A stretch of 44,653 nucleotides of DNA, from assembly GCF_001570405.1 (NCBI RefSeq), contig NZ_BBYM01000052.1, positions 1,044-45,696 on the forward strand, in the 5' to 3' direction. The stretch is from Microtetraspora niveoalba (GTDB taxonomy: Bacteria > Actinomycetota > Actinomycetes > Streptosporangiales > Streptosporangiaceae). A program made the translations under genes and the position numbers. Below are positions 31,694 through 39,432 of the stretch, piece by piece. The notes under the pieces were generated by a model. The model saw only the letters and a list, made by a program, of their open reading frames with translations. It had not been told where the DNA came from and did no database searches. Every line of letters begins with the position of its first letter. The stretch's first letter is position 1.

Positions 31694-32529
31694 GACGCCG
31701 CCCCTCCGGCCCGGCGCAGCTCCACCTCGACGCCCCCGGGCCCGCGTACGGCGTGCTCGGCGAGGCGGACGCCGCCGGCCGCCTCCAGTGTGGCGGCCAG
31801 CGCGTCCGGGTCGGCGGCGGCGAACACCAGCCGGCGCAGCCCGAGGGGCCGGTCGGACAGGTCGCGCGCGTCGACGCCGGTGAACGACATGATCTCCAGC
31901 CGGGCGGGAGCCTGGTCGGCGGACACGAGGAAGGACAGCCGCAGGCTCGCGCCGGCCGGCATGCCGATCATCCGCTCGAACGGCTCGCCCTTCATCTCTC
32001 CGTCGAACGCGACCGTGAGACCGCCCGCCTCGGCGAAGAAGCGCAGCGCCGCGTCGTGGTCGGCGGGGACGATGACGGCGGTGTGCAGCTCGCCGTGCAG
32101 GCGTTCGCCGTCCCCCTCCAGGGCCGGGCTCGGCCGGTGGCCGGGGCCCGCCTGGGGCAGGGTCCACCACACGCCGTCGCGGCCGAGGGCCACGGCCTCG
32201 CTCAGCGAGGCGGAGCCGTACGGATAGGTCACCGGCTCCCTGGACCTGCCGCCCGCCGCGTCGATCGCCCGTACGGACCGGGCGAGGTCGCGCGAGTACA
32301 GGCCGAGCAGCCGGGGGCCGACGTCCCAGACCCTCGGGTCGGCGGCGTCATCCCCGGACGGGGCGGGCACGAGCCGTAGGCGGCCCGTTCCGACGCCCCG
32401 CACGCCGACGAGCGCCTCGGCGCCGTTCCGCTCGATCAGGTCGAAGCCGAACACGCGGGCGTGGAAATCGACCGACGCCTCGACATCCCGGCAGGCGACG
32501 ACCGCCTCGACGATCGCTCCAAGCGACAC
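31690..32529 (-). CDS. Two-domain VOC-superfamily protein (second copy)
   Basis: A 279-aa protein with two VOC units: about 1-130 (VEAVVACRDVEASVDFHARVFGFDL) and 140-279 (ELHTAVIVPADHDAALRFFAEAGG). I chose the GTG at 32529 because the GGAGGA ribosome-binding site lies 7 nt before it; the GTG at 32535 would be only about 1 nt from it. It heads an operon with the flavoprotein at 30.2-31.7 kb under operator copy 7. The reaction is unknown; ring cleavage or isomerisation are candidates. Confidence 0.85.
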   Translation of the reverse strand: MSLGAIVEAVVACRDVEASVDFHARVFGFDLIERNGAEALVGVRGVGTGRLRLVPAPSGDDAADPRVWDVGPRLLGLYSRDLARSVRAIDAAGGRSREPVTYPYGSASLSEAVALGRDGVWWTLPQAGPGHRPSPALEGDGERLHGELHTAVIVPADHDAALRFFAEAGGLTVAFDGEMKGEPFERMIGMPAGASLRLSFLVSADQAPARLEIMSFTGVDARDLSDRPLGLRRLVFAAADPDALAATLEAAGGVRLAEHAVRGPGGVEVELRRAGGAAS

Positions 32530-32551
32530 GGTCACTCCTCCATCTCACTTC

Positions 32552-32578
32552 TGTTCCGATTTGCGGAACGGTGTTTCA
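32552..32578 (-). promoter_or_regulatory. Operator copy 7, VOC/flavoprotein operon
   Basis: On the minus strand: TGAAAC, 3 nt, GTTCCG, 5 nt, CGGAACA: a full match to the consensus. It adjoins the -10 box (sharing one base). Confidence 0.82.
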
Positions 32579-32607
32579 CGCTAGGAGTGGAGGGTCTCCC
32601 GTGTCAA
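32578..32607 (-). promoter_or_regulatory. Promoter of the VOC/flavoprotein operon
   Basis: On the minus strand: TTGACA (32607-32602), an 18-bp spacer, TAGCGT (32583-32578). A very typical sigma70-type promoter, with the operator immediately after. Confidence 0.72.
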
Positions 32608-32632
32608 TGAGCCGTCCGGGACTCACGAAGGC

Positions 32633-32662
32633 TTCCCAAACCGGGACACGCTTCCCTATAGT
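32633..32662 (+). promoter_or_regulatory. Promoter of the nitrilase-like/ALDH/flavoprotein operon
   Basis: TTCCCA (32633-32638, weak), an 18-bp spacer, TATAGT (32657-32662). Operator copy 8 begins 6 nt downstream. Confidence 0.5.
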
Positions 32663-32668
32663 CCGTCC

Positions 32669-32695
32669 AGAAACAGCGTTTCGATACGCGGAACA
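32669..32695 (+). promoter_or_regulatory. Operator copy 8, nitrilase-like/ALDH/flavoprotein operon
   Basis: On the plus strand: AGAAAC, 3 nt, GTTTCG, 5 nt, CGGAACA. It lies immediately before the ribosome-binding site (GAGGAGG) of the ATG at 32706, so a bound repressor would block the start of transcription. Confidence 0.82.
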
Positions 32696-32705
32696 GAGGA
32701 GGCGC

Positions 32706-33752
32706 ATGAGTCACGACGATGCCGGCGAGCCGGTGACCGCCTTCCGCGCGGTCGCGCTGCAGAGCGCGTGTCACGCGGTGAACCGGGCCACGAGCCGCGC
32801 GGCCGCCCGCGACATGATCCGGGCCGCGATCGACCGGGTGCACGACCAGCTCTCCGCCACCCGGCGGTTCGCCGGAGGGCTCAGGCTCGCGGTTCTGCCC
32901 GAGTACCTCCTCACCGGGCACCCGATCGGCGAGCCGCTCCCCGAGTGGTGCGAGCGGGCGGCCCTCGACCCGGACGGCGAGGAGTACGCGCGGCTCGCCG
33001 ACGTCAGCCGGGACACCGGCATGTTCGTGTGCGTCAACGCGTACGAGCTGGACGAGCACTTCCCCGGCCTCTACTTCCAGGCGTCGGTCGTCCTCGACCC
33101 GCGCGGGACGACCGTCCTGCGCTACCGGCGGCTCAACTCGATGTACGCCGTGACGCCGCACGACGTGCTCGACCGCTACCTGTCGGTCTACGGCGAGGAG
33201 GCGCTCTTCCCGGTCGCGCGGACCGAGATCGGCAACCTCGCCGCCATCGCGTCCGAGGAGATCCTGTTCCCGGAGGTCGCCCGCTGCCTCGCCATGCGCG
33301 GCGCCGAGGTGTTCCTGCACGGCACCTCCGAGGTGTGCAGCGCGCTCCTGTCGCCGAAGAACGTCGCAAAGCTGGCCCGGGCCGTCGAGAACGGCGCGTA
33401 CGTCGTGTCCGCCAACACGGCCGGCGTGCACGGCATGGGCCTGCCCGCGGAGTCCGCGGACGGCGGCAGCCAGATCGTCGACCACCGCGGTCTCGTCCTC
33501 GCCAAGGCCGGCCAGGGCGAGTCGATGGCGGCGAACGCGGAGATCGACCTGGCCGCCCTGCGCCGGGCGCGCAGGACGCCGGAGATGACGAACCTCCTTC
33601 CCCGCCAGCGGTTCGAGCTCTACGCGCCGAGCTACGCGGGCACGTCGTTCTACCCGCCGAACACGGTGCGGCCGGGCGAGACCACACGCGCGCACTTCGC
33701 GACGACCCAGCGTGCCGTGATCGACCGGCTGGCCGCCGACGGCCTGATCTGA
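32706..33752 (+). CDS. Nitrilase-superfamily protein with altered catalytic residues
   Basis: A 348-aa member of the carbon-nitrogen hydrolase fold. The catalytic Glu is present (Glu66, LPEYLLTG). The catalytic Lys position (normally YRKLH) reads YRRLN, with Arg142. The nucleophile position (normally ICYDxxFPE) reads IASEEILFPE, with Ser183 in place of Cys. So it may be inactive as an amidase, or use a Ser nucleophile. GAGGAGG precedes the ATG at 32706. It heads the operon with the aldehyde dehydrogenase and the flavoprotein. Amide hydrolysis after the hydantoinase step would be the natural role if it is active (inference). Confidence 0.85.
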   Translation: MSHDDAGEPVTAFRAVALQSACHAVNRATSRAAARDMIRAAIDRVHDQLSATRRFAGGLRLAVLPEYLLTGHPIGEPLPEWCERAALDPDGEEYARLADVSRDTGMFVCVNAYELDEHFPGLYFQASVVLDPRGTTVLRYRRLNSMYAVTPHDVLDRYLSVYGEEALFPVARTEIGNLAAIASEEILFPEVARCLAMRGAEVFLHGTSEVCSALLSPKNVAKLARAVENGAYVVSANTAGVHGMGLPAESADGGSQIVDHRGLVLAKAGQGESMAANAEIDLAALRRARRTPEMTNLLPRQRFELYAPSYAGTSFYPPNTVRPGETTRAHFATTQRAVIDRLAADGLI

Positions 33753-33763
33753 GGAGCCCCGAG

Positions 33764-35200
33764 ATGACCTCCCGAACGACACGGACGATTTCCGTGCGCA
33801 ACCCCCGTACCGGGGCGACGGACCACGAGATCACCGCGCTGGACGCGGACGGCGTGGCCGAGGTCGTGACCCGGCTGCGGGCCGGCCAGGACGCGTGGGC
33901 GCGGCGGCCGGTCGAGCACCGGATCGCCGTGCTGCGCGAGTTCCGCGACGCCGTCGCGCGGCGCCGGGACGAGATCGTCCGGCTGCTCGAAGCCGACACC
34001 GGCCGCCACCAGGTCTCGGTGATCGAGGTGGACGCCGTACTCGCCGGGATCGACCGCGCCTCCCGCTTCGCCGAGGAGGTCTTCGCGCCCGCGGACCTCG
34101 CCGCCACGGCGGACCCGGCCGTCCGCACCGGCGGCGACCTGGTCGCCCACCCGGTCGTCGCCGCGATCTCCCCGTGGAACTTCCCGTTCCAGCTCGCGCT
34201 CATCGACGCGGTCCCCGCGCTCCTCGCCGGGTCGGCCGTGATCCTGAAGCCGAGCGAGATGACGCCCCGCTTCATCCCCGCGCTGCGCGCGTGCGTCGAC
34301 GAGACCGCAGGTCTCGGTGACGTCTTCGCGGTCGTGGAGGGGGACGGCGAGACCGGCGCCGCGATGATCGGCGCGGCCGACGCGGTGTGCTTCACCGGCA
34401 GTGTGCGCACCGGCCGCGCCGTCGCCCGCGCGGCGGCCGAGCGGTTCATCCCGGCGTTCCTCGAACTCGGCGGCAAGGACCCTGCGGTGGTCACGGCGAC
34501 CGCCGACCTGGACGCCGCCGCGTCCGCCATCCTGTGGGGCTCGACCGTCAACTCCGGGCACGCCTGCATGTCGATCGAGCGGGTGTACGTGGACCGGCGG
34601 GTCGCCGACGCGTTCGCCGAGACCCTGGCCGGCAAGGCCGAACGGGTACGGCTGGCCCACCCCCGACCGGCCGACGGCGACATCGGCCCGATCATCACGA
34701 GCGCCCAGATCGACATCATCCGGGAGCATCTGGAGGAGGCCGTCACGCTGGGCGCCCGGGTCCGGACCGGCGGCCGGATCGAGGTCATCGACGGCGGATC
34801 CTACCTGCGGCCGACCGTGCTGACCGACGTCGACCACTCGATGCGCGTCATGCGCGAGGAGACGTTCGGCCCGATCATTCCCGTGATGGCCTACGACGGC
34901 GAGGACGAGGCGGTCGCGCTCGCCAACGACACCGAGTTCGGGCTCAGCGCCGCCGTGTTCGCCGGTACGGCGGAGGAGGCGCTGTCGATCGCGCACCGGA
35001 TCGACGCGGGCGGCATCAGCGTCAACGACGTGTGCCTCACCGGCATGGTCCCCGAGGCCGAGAAGAACTCCTTCAAGATGTCCGGGCTCGGCGCCTCGCG
35101 GATGGGTCCGCCCTCCGTCCGGAGGTTCCTGCGCCGGCGGGCCCTGCTCGTCCGCGAAACCGCGGGTCCCCGGCCCTGGTACTACGACACCGCCCGGTGA
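33764..35200 (+). CDS. Aldehyde dehydrogenase
   Basis: A 478-aa NAD(P)-dependent aldehyde dehydrogenase, oxidising an aldehyde to an acid. Active-site positions are intact: Asn139 (SPWNFP), Lys162 (LKPSE), Glu234 (ELGGKDP) and Cys268 (NSGHACMS; usually GQxC). The C-terminus has EETFGPIIPV and KMSGLGASR. GAGGAG lies about 8 nt before the ATG at 33764, and the gene follows the nitrilase-like stop by 11 nt. The operon context suggests it finishes an aldehyde released by a lyase or hydrolase in the pathway. Confidence 0.93.
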   Translation: MTSRTTRTISVRNPRTGATDHEITALDADGVAEVVTRLRAGQDAWARRPVEHRIAVLREFRDAVARRRDEIVRLLEADTGRHQVSVIEVDAVLAGIDRASRFAEEVFAPADLAATADPAVRTGGDLVAHPVVAAISPWNFPFQLALIDAVPALLAGSAVILKPSEMTPRFIPALRACVDETAGLGDVFAVVEGDGETGAAMIGAADAVCFTGSVRTGRAVARAAAERFIPAFLELGGKDPAVVTATADLDAAASAILWGSTVNSGHACMSIERVYVDRRVADAFAETLAGKAERVRLAHPRPADGDIGPIITSAQIDIIREHLEEAVTLGARVRTGGRIEVIDGGSYLRPTVLTDVDHSMRVMREETFGPIIPVMAYDGEDEAVALANDTEFGLSAAVFAGTAEEALSIAHRIDAGGISVNDVCLTGMVPEAEKNSFKMSGLGASRMGPPSVRRFLRRRALLVRETAGPRPWYYDTAR

Positions 35201-35250
35201 CCCGGCACAACCGGGAGGAACCGATCGAAATCACGACAGGAGATCCGTCG

Positions 35251-36678
35251 GTGGAACTCAGTTATGACCTCGTGGTCGTCGGCGCGGGCACGGCGGGCAT
35301 CCCCTGCGCGGCCGAGGCCGCGCTCGGCGGCGCCCGGGTCCTGCTGGTCGAGAAGGACCAGCGGATCGGCGGCACCCTGCACATCTCCGGCGGCCACATG
35401 GCGGCGGCCGGGACGCGGCGGCAGGCCGAGCGCGGGATCGCCGACTCCGCCGAGGCGCACCTGGCCGACATCCGCCGGATCAGCTCCGGCACCGCCCGCG
35501 AGGATCTGATCGCCCTCGTGGCCGAGAACGCCGCCGAGACCGTCGACTGGCTGGACGAGCGCGGCTTCGCGTTCGCGCCGGAGACGCCGCGCATCGTCTA
35601 CGGGCACGAGCCGTACGGCACCGCGCGCACCTACTACGGGGTGGACGAGGCGCTGTCGATCCTCGCGGTGTACGAGCGCCTGCTCGACGAGGCGGTCGCG
35701 ACCGGCCGCCTCGACGTGTGGAAGAACTGCCCCGTCGTCGACCTGACCGTGGACGACCGGGGGGCCGTCACCGGGGTGACCGTACTGCGCGGCGGCCAGG
35801 ACGTGGAGGTCCGGGCCCGCGACGTGGTGCTGGCCACGGGAGGCTTCGCCGCGGACCCGGAGCTGTTCCTCGAACTGGAGGGCGCGCCGCTCGTCTCCGC
35901 GGCGTACCCGACCTCGACCGGCGACGGCATCATCCTCGCCCGGGAGCTGGGGGCGGCGGTGACCGGCACCGGCTCCTTCCTGCCCACGTTCGGCGGGCTG
36001 CCCGACCCCACCACCCCGGGGAAGGCGAACTGGTCGGACCGGCAGCTCCTCATCGCGGCCGAACGCCCCCCGGTGGAGATCTACGTCGACAGGTCCGGGC
36101 GGCGCTGGGTCGCCGAGGACGAGCCGTCGATCGACGAGAAGGAGCGCGCGCTCACCCGCATCGAGGACATGACGTTCTGGACCGTCTTCGACGACGCGAT
36201 GCTGGAGTCGACGCGGTCGGGCCGCCCGCTGGTGGTGGGCTGGACGCCCGAGGACCTGCGCGCCCGGGCCGGCTCGCGCGAGGGCGTGCACTCGGCCGGG
36301 ACGCTGGAGGAGCTGGCGGCGGTCGCGGGCATCGACCCGGACGGGCTGGTCGCGACGGCCGCCCGCTACAACGAGGCCGTCGCCGCCGGCTCCGACCCGG
36401 ACTTCGGGCGCGCCCACCTGCCGCTGCCGCTGGAGCGGGCGCCGTTCTACGCGATCCGCAACCACGCCATCTCGCTCGTGACGTTCGCCGGGCTCGACGT
36501 CGGCTCCGATCTGCGGGTGCTGCGTGTCGACGGCTCGCCGATCCCCCACCTGTACGCGATCGGCGAGGTGATCGGGGCGGCGGCGACCTGCGGGCAGAGC
36601 TTCTGCTCCGGCATGCTGGTCACCCCCGCGATCACGTTCGGGCGGCTGCTCGGCCGCCGCCTCGCCGCCACGGCCTGA
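35251..36678 (+). CDS. FAD-dependent fumarate-reductase/ketosteroid-dehydrogenase-type flavoprotein (second copy)
   Basis: A 475-aa flavoprotein. The dinucleotide-binding start DLVVVGAGTAGIPCAAEAALGG, then ARVLLVEKDQRIGGTLHISGGHMAAAG, and a C-terminal LYAIGEVIGAAATCGQSFCSGMLVTPAITFGRLLG mark it as a relative of the 30.2-31.7 kb protein. I chose the GTG at 35251 because AGGAGA lies 8 nt upstream; a GTG at 35197 overlapping the aldehyde dehydrogenase stop is the alternative. It ends the plus-strand operon, with a stem-loop after it. Confidence 0.87.
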   Translation: MELSYDLVVVGAGTAGIPCAAEAALGGARVLLVEKDQRIGGTLHISGGHMAAAGTRRQAERGIADSAEAHLADIRRISSGTAREDLIALVAENAAETVDWLDERGFAFAPETPRIVYGHEPYGTARTYYGVDEALSILAVYERLLDEAVATGRLDVWKNCPVVDLTVDDRGAVTGVTVLRGGQDVEVRARDVVLATGGFAADPELFLELEGAPLVSAAYPTSTGDGIILARELGAAVTGTGSFLPTFGGLPDPTTPGKANWSDRQLLIAAERPPVEIYVDRSGRRWVAEDEPSIDEKERALTRIEDMTFWTVFDDAMLESTRSGRPLVVGWTPEDLRARAGSREGVHSAGTLEELAAVAGIDPDGLVATAARYNEAVAAGSDPDFGRAHLPLPLERAPFYAIRNHAISLVTFAGLDVGSDLRVLRVDGSPIPHLYAIGEVIGAAATCGQSFCSGMLVTPAITFGRLLGRRLAATA

Positions 36679-36703
36679 CCTCCCCCGGGCCCGGGCCCGT
36701 GGG

Positions 36704-36734
36704 CCGCCTCCGGCCGCCACGGCGGCGGAAGCGG
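36704..36734. terminator. Possible terminator between convergent genes
   Basis: An imperfect GC-rich hairpin with one mismatch and a bulge lies between the flavoprotein (plus) and the GlxA-type regulator (minus). It marks the probable right edge of the regulon. Confidence 0.4.
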
Positions 36735-36809
36735 CTCCGAACGGGCTCCGAACGACGTGGAACGACTCCGAACCGGGAACGGGCCGCCGCGGCGGAACCC
36801 GCGCCGGAC

Positions 36810-37703
36810 CTACATCCGGGCGCGTAGGCGACGCAGCATGCGCGGGTCGCCGAAGCCGGCCTCGCGGGCGGCCGTCTCGGCCGTCGCGCCCTGCCCGAGG
36901 AGGTGTTCGGCCCGTTCCAGCCGCAGTGCGGTCTGGTAGGCCAGAGGCGTAAGACCCGTCGCCTGCCGGAAGAGCCGGGTGACGGTCCGTTCGCTGCATC
37001 CGACCGCGTCGGCCAGCGTCGAGAGCGTGAGCCGCTGGGTGAAACGCGCGTCGATCAGATCCTGAATGTGGTGCACGGTCTCGTCGTGGTGACCGCGGTG
37101 CCGGAGCATCGCGCTCATCTGCGGCGATGCTCCCTGACGGCGGGCGTACACCACCATTGCGCGGGCCACCCGGCTGGCGGCGTGCGGCCCGCGCCTGGTG
37201 CTCAGCAAGTGGAGCGCCACGTCGATGCCGCTGGCCACGCCCGCCGAGGTCACCACCCGCTCGTCCTCGACGTAGAGCACGTCGCGCACCACGTCGGACG
37301 CCGGATAGAGGCGGGCGAGCTCGTCCTGGGCCGCATGGTGGGTGGTGCAGCGGCGGCCGTCGAGCAGGCCGACCCGGCCGAGCGCGTCGGCGCCCGCGCA
37401 GATGCCCGCCACGGTGCCGCCGGCCGCGTGATGCTCACGCAGCCGGCGCAAGGTGTCGGCGCCGGCCATGCGTTCCGGGCCGCGCCAGCCCGGCACGATG
37501 ATGAGATCGTCCGGTTCCAGGCGGGGCCATGTCCGTTCGGCCTGCAGCGTCAGTCCCTGCACGGTGGCGACGTGCGTGTCCTCGGACACGTACGACAGGT
37601 CGTGCTCGTAGCCGAGGTCGGCCGCCGTGGAGAAGACCTGGGCCGGCCCGGCCACGTCGAGCAGGTGCACTCGTGGAATGAGCAGGAAGACGACCCGGGG
37701 CAC
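36810..37703 (-). CDS. GlxA-family AraC-type regulator
   Basis: A 297-aa regulator with an N-terminal DJ-1/PfpI-like domain (VVFLLIPRVHLLDVAGPAQVFSTAADLG, and GICAGADALGRVGLLDGR at the nucleophile-elbow position) and a C-terminal AraC DNA-binding domain (RLTLSTLADAVGCSERTVTRLFRQATGLTPLAYQTALRLERAEHLL). The GTG start at 37703 lies 11 nt after the stop of the isochorismatase-like gene, so they form a two-gene operon. No copy of the 27-bp element is nearby, so it appears independent of the catabolic block. Confidence 0.9.
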   Translation of the reverse strand: MPRVVFLLIPRVHLLDVAGPAQVFSTAADLGYEHDLSYVSEDTHVATVQGLTLQAERTWPRLEPDDLIIVPGWRGPERMAGADTLRRLREHHAAGGTVAGICAGADALGRVGLLDGRRCTTHHAAQDELARLYPASDVVRDVLYVEDERVVTSAGVASGIDVALHLLSTRRGPHAASRVARAMVVYARRQGASPQMSAMLRHRGHHDETVHHIQDLIDARFTQRLTLSTLADAVGCSERTVTRLFRQATGLTPLAYQTALRLERAEHLLGQGATAETAAREAGFGDPRMLRRLRARM

Positions 37704-37714
37704 AGCCGCCGAGC

Positions 37715-38299
37715 CTATGCCCCGGTCAGTTCGTCGACAGTGCGGATGTCGGCGAACCGGCCCGCGAGCGCGTACTCGGTGCGCGCGACGATGTCGGCGA
37801 CGCCCAGCGTCCGCGGGTCGTTCACCAGCCGCGAGAACGGCAGATTTTGCGGCGCGTCGCGGTGCGGGATGGGGGTGGTCGCGGTGGCGTCGGTGGCGAA
37901 GACGACGTCGAAGCCGAGGTCGGAGGCGATCCGGGTGGTGGTTTCGCAGCACTGCTCGGTGCGGATGCCGCACACGGTCAACCGACGGATGCCGCGACCG
38001 GTGAGGATCTGGTGCAGGTTCGTGGTGGTGAAGGCGTTGTGCGCGGTCTTGGTGATGAGCGGCTCGCCCACGTGCGGTTCGAGCCCGTCCATCAGGCGGA
38101 CGTGCCCCCGTGCCGGATCGAAGACGGTGCCGGCTCCCGGCCGGGAGCCGAGCACCCACACCACCAGGTGGCCCTGGGCGCGGGCCGCGGTGACCAGACG
38201 GTTGACCTGGCCGACGATGTCCGGCCGCGATACGAACTCCCAGTCCGGCAGTTGGCGGAAGGACTCCTGGACGTCGATGACGACGAGTGCGTTGTTCAC
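37715..38299 (-). CDS. Isochorismatase-family cysteine hydrolase
   Basis: A 194-aa protein of the isochorismatase/nicotinamidase fold. The catalytic triad is visible as Asp9 (VIDVQESF), Lys84 (ITKTAHNAF) and Cys117 (GIRTEQCC). Enzymes of this fold hydrolyse amides or enol ethers of small molecules. The GTG start at 38299 precedes the GlxA-type gene in the same operon; GlxA-type regulators often control such hydrolases. Upstream (38343-38380) lie two CCGGTCA repeats that could be an operator, but this is weak. Confidence 0.9.
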   Translation of the reverse strand: MNNALVVIDVQESFRQLPDWEFVSRPDIVGQVNRLVTAARAQGHLVVWVLGSRPGAGTVFDPARGHVRLMDGLEPHVGEPLITKTAHNAFTTTNLHQILTGRGIRRLTVCGIRTEQCCETTTRIASDLGFDVVFATDATATTPIPHRDAPQNLPFSRLVNDPRTLGVADIVARTEYALAGRFADIRTVDELTGA

Positions 38300-38417
38300 C
38301 CCCCAAGGGTGCAGCGGCGAGGGGCGGGCGCTGAAGGCGTTAACCGGTCAGCCTGCGGAACGATCCGGTCACCGGCCTTACGAGACGACGGAAGCGCCCG
38401 CCGCCCCCCGGCCCCCC

Positions 38418-38681
38418 TCACCGGCACGGAACGGCTCGCCCCGTGGCCGTGTCGCTCATGACGGGTGGCGATGACGCGGCCGCGGCCGCCCCGCCGGGCG
38501 ACGAGCCGCGCGAGCCGCGTCCAGGAGTACGGCGCGTGGTCCCGACCACCACGGCCAGGCCGACGTCGGTCGCCGCGAGCAGCGCGACGAGCCAGGGCGG
38601 CACGCCGCGTGACCGTCGGCCGGAGGCGGCCGCCAGGCCCGCTCCGTTGGCGTACGACCGGAAGACGCCGACCTGGACCAT
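38418..38681 (-). CDS. Possible small membrane protein
   Basis: An 87-aa reading frame with GC-rich third codon positions in its first 50 codons and one hydrophobic stretch (WLVALLAATDVGLAVVVG). It could be a small membrane protein, a decayed remnant or chance. No homologous family is recognised and no ribosome-binding site is convincing. The rest of the 38300-38693 gap (394 nt) shows no other gene. Confidence 0.25.
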   Translation of the reverse strand: MVQVGVFRSYANGAGLAAASGRRSRGVPPWLVALLAATDVGLAVVVGTTRRTPGRGSRGSSPGGAAAAASSPPVMSDTATGRAVPCR

Positions 38682-38693
38682 GGACGGCCGCCG

Positions 38694-39341
38694 CTAACCC
38701 ACCGCGATGAACGAGACGGTGCCCGAGCCCGTGACGCTGCCGATGCCCTTGGTGGAGCACTGGCTGATGTCGGAGGTGGGGGTGGCCTTGCCCATCGTGC
38801 GTGTGCCCTTGAGCTTCCCGCTGGTGATCTCGCCGAACAGCAGCATGTCACCCGGGTTGTACGAGTTCACCTGGTCGACGTTCGGGACGATGGTGGACGT
38901 TCCCACCTCCTTGCCCTGGGCGTCGCTCCAGGTGATGGTGCCGGTGCCGGTGACCTTCTCGACGCCGGTGCAGGACACCTGCCCGCTGCCCTGGATGGTG
39001 ACCTTCGCCGACCGCAGGTTCGGGAAGCTGTTGTCCGGCGAGGTGCAGCCGGTCAGTTTCAGGGTGCCGGTGGCCTTCACCGTGGCCGTCTGCTGGCCGA
39101 CCGGCGGGGTGAAGGTGATGGGCTTGGCGTCCGCCGTGGCGGCGGCGCAGGTCAGCACCGTCCGGACGCTCGGCCCGCCGGGCGAGGGGCTCGCGTTCGG
39201 CGCGGCGGCCCGGGCGCCGTTGCCGGACGCTCCCACAGCCACGGCCGGAGCCGCGACCAGGGCCAGGCCGAGGACGGCCGCCCCCGCGACGGCGAGGCCG
39301 GGGACCATGCCCGCGCGCGGGTTCTGCGAAGGAATCGTCAT
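38694..39341 (-). CDS. Secreted Ala-rich protein of unknown function
   Basis: A 215-aa protein with a signal-peptide-like start (MTIPSQNPRAGMVPGLAVAGAAVLGLALVAAPAVAVGASG), an Ala/Pro/Ser-rich linker, and a beta-rich domain with four Cys (SVRTVLTCAA, LTGCTS, VSCTG, SQCST). The Met at 39341 is preferred because it fits the signal peptide and has AGGAGA upstream; a longer frame starts at 39452. The Cys are probably paired outside the cell. I do not recognise the family. Confidence 0.72.
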   Translation of the reverse strand: MTIPSQNPRAGMVPGLAVAGAAVLGLALVAAPAVAVGASGNGARAAAPNASPSPGGPSVRTVLTCAAATADAKPITFTPPVGQQTATVKATGTLKLTGCTSPDNSFPNLRSAKVTIQGSGQVSCTGVEKVTGTGTITWSDAQGKEVGTSTIVPNVDQVNSYNPGDMLLFGEITSGKLKGTRTMGKATPTSDISQCSTKGIGSVTGSGTVSFIAVG

Positions 39342-39432
39342 GGCATCTCCTGAGTAGATCTCAGTGGGTGATGGTTCGGTCACAATAAGTAACACGCTTG
39401 GGCGGGGTTCGGCAGGGGACACGCAGATCCGG

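Noticed and set aside
36810-38299. GlxA-type regulator and isochorismatase-like gene as part of the catabolic regulon.
   Set aside because: No 27-bp element precedes them, a hairpin separates them from the flavoprotein, and their layout is a common independent pair.
38418-38681. Confident call of a small membrane protein.
   Set aside because: Codon use is good only in the first part, there is no clear start signal, and no family is recognised; kept only as a low-confidence entry.
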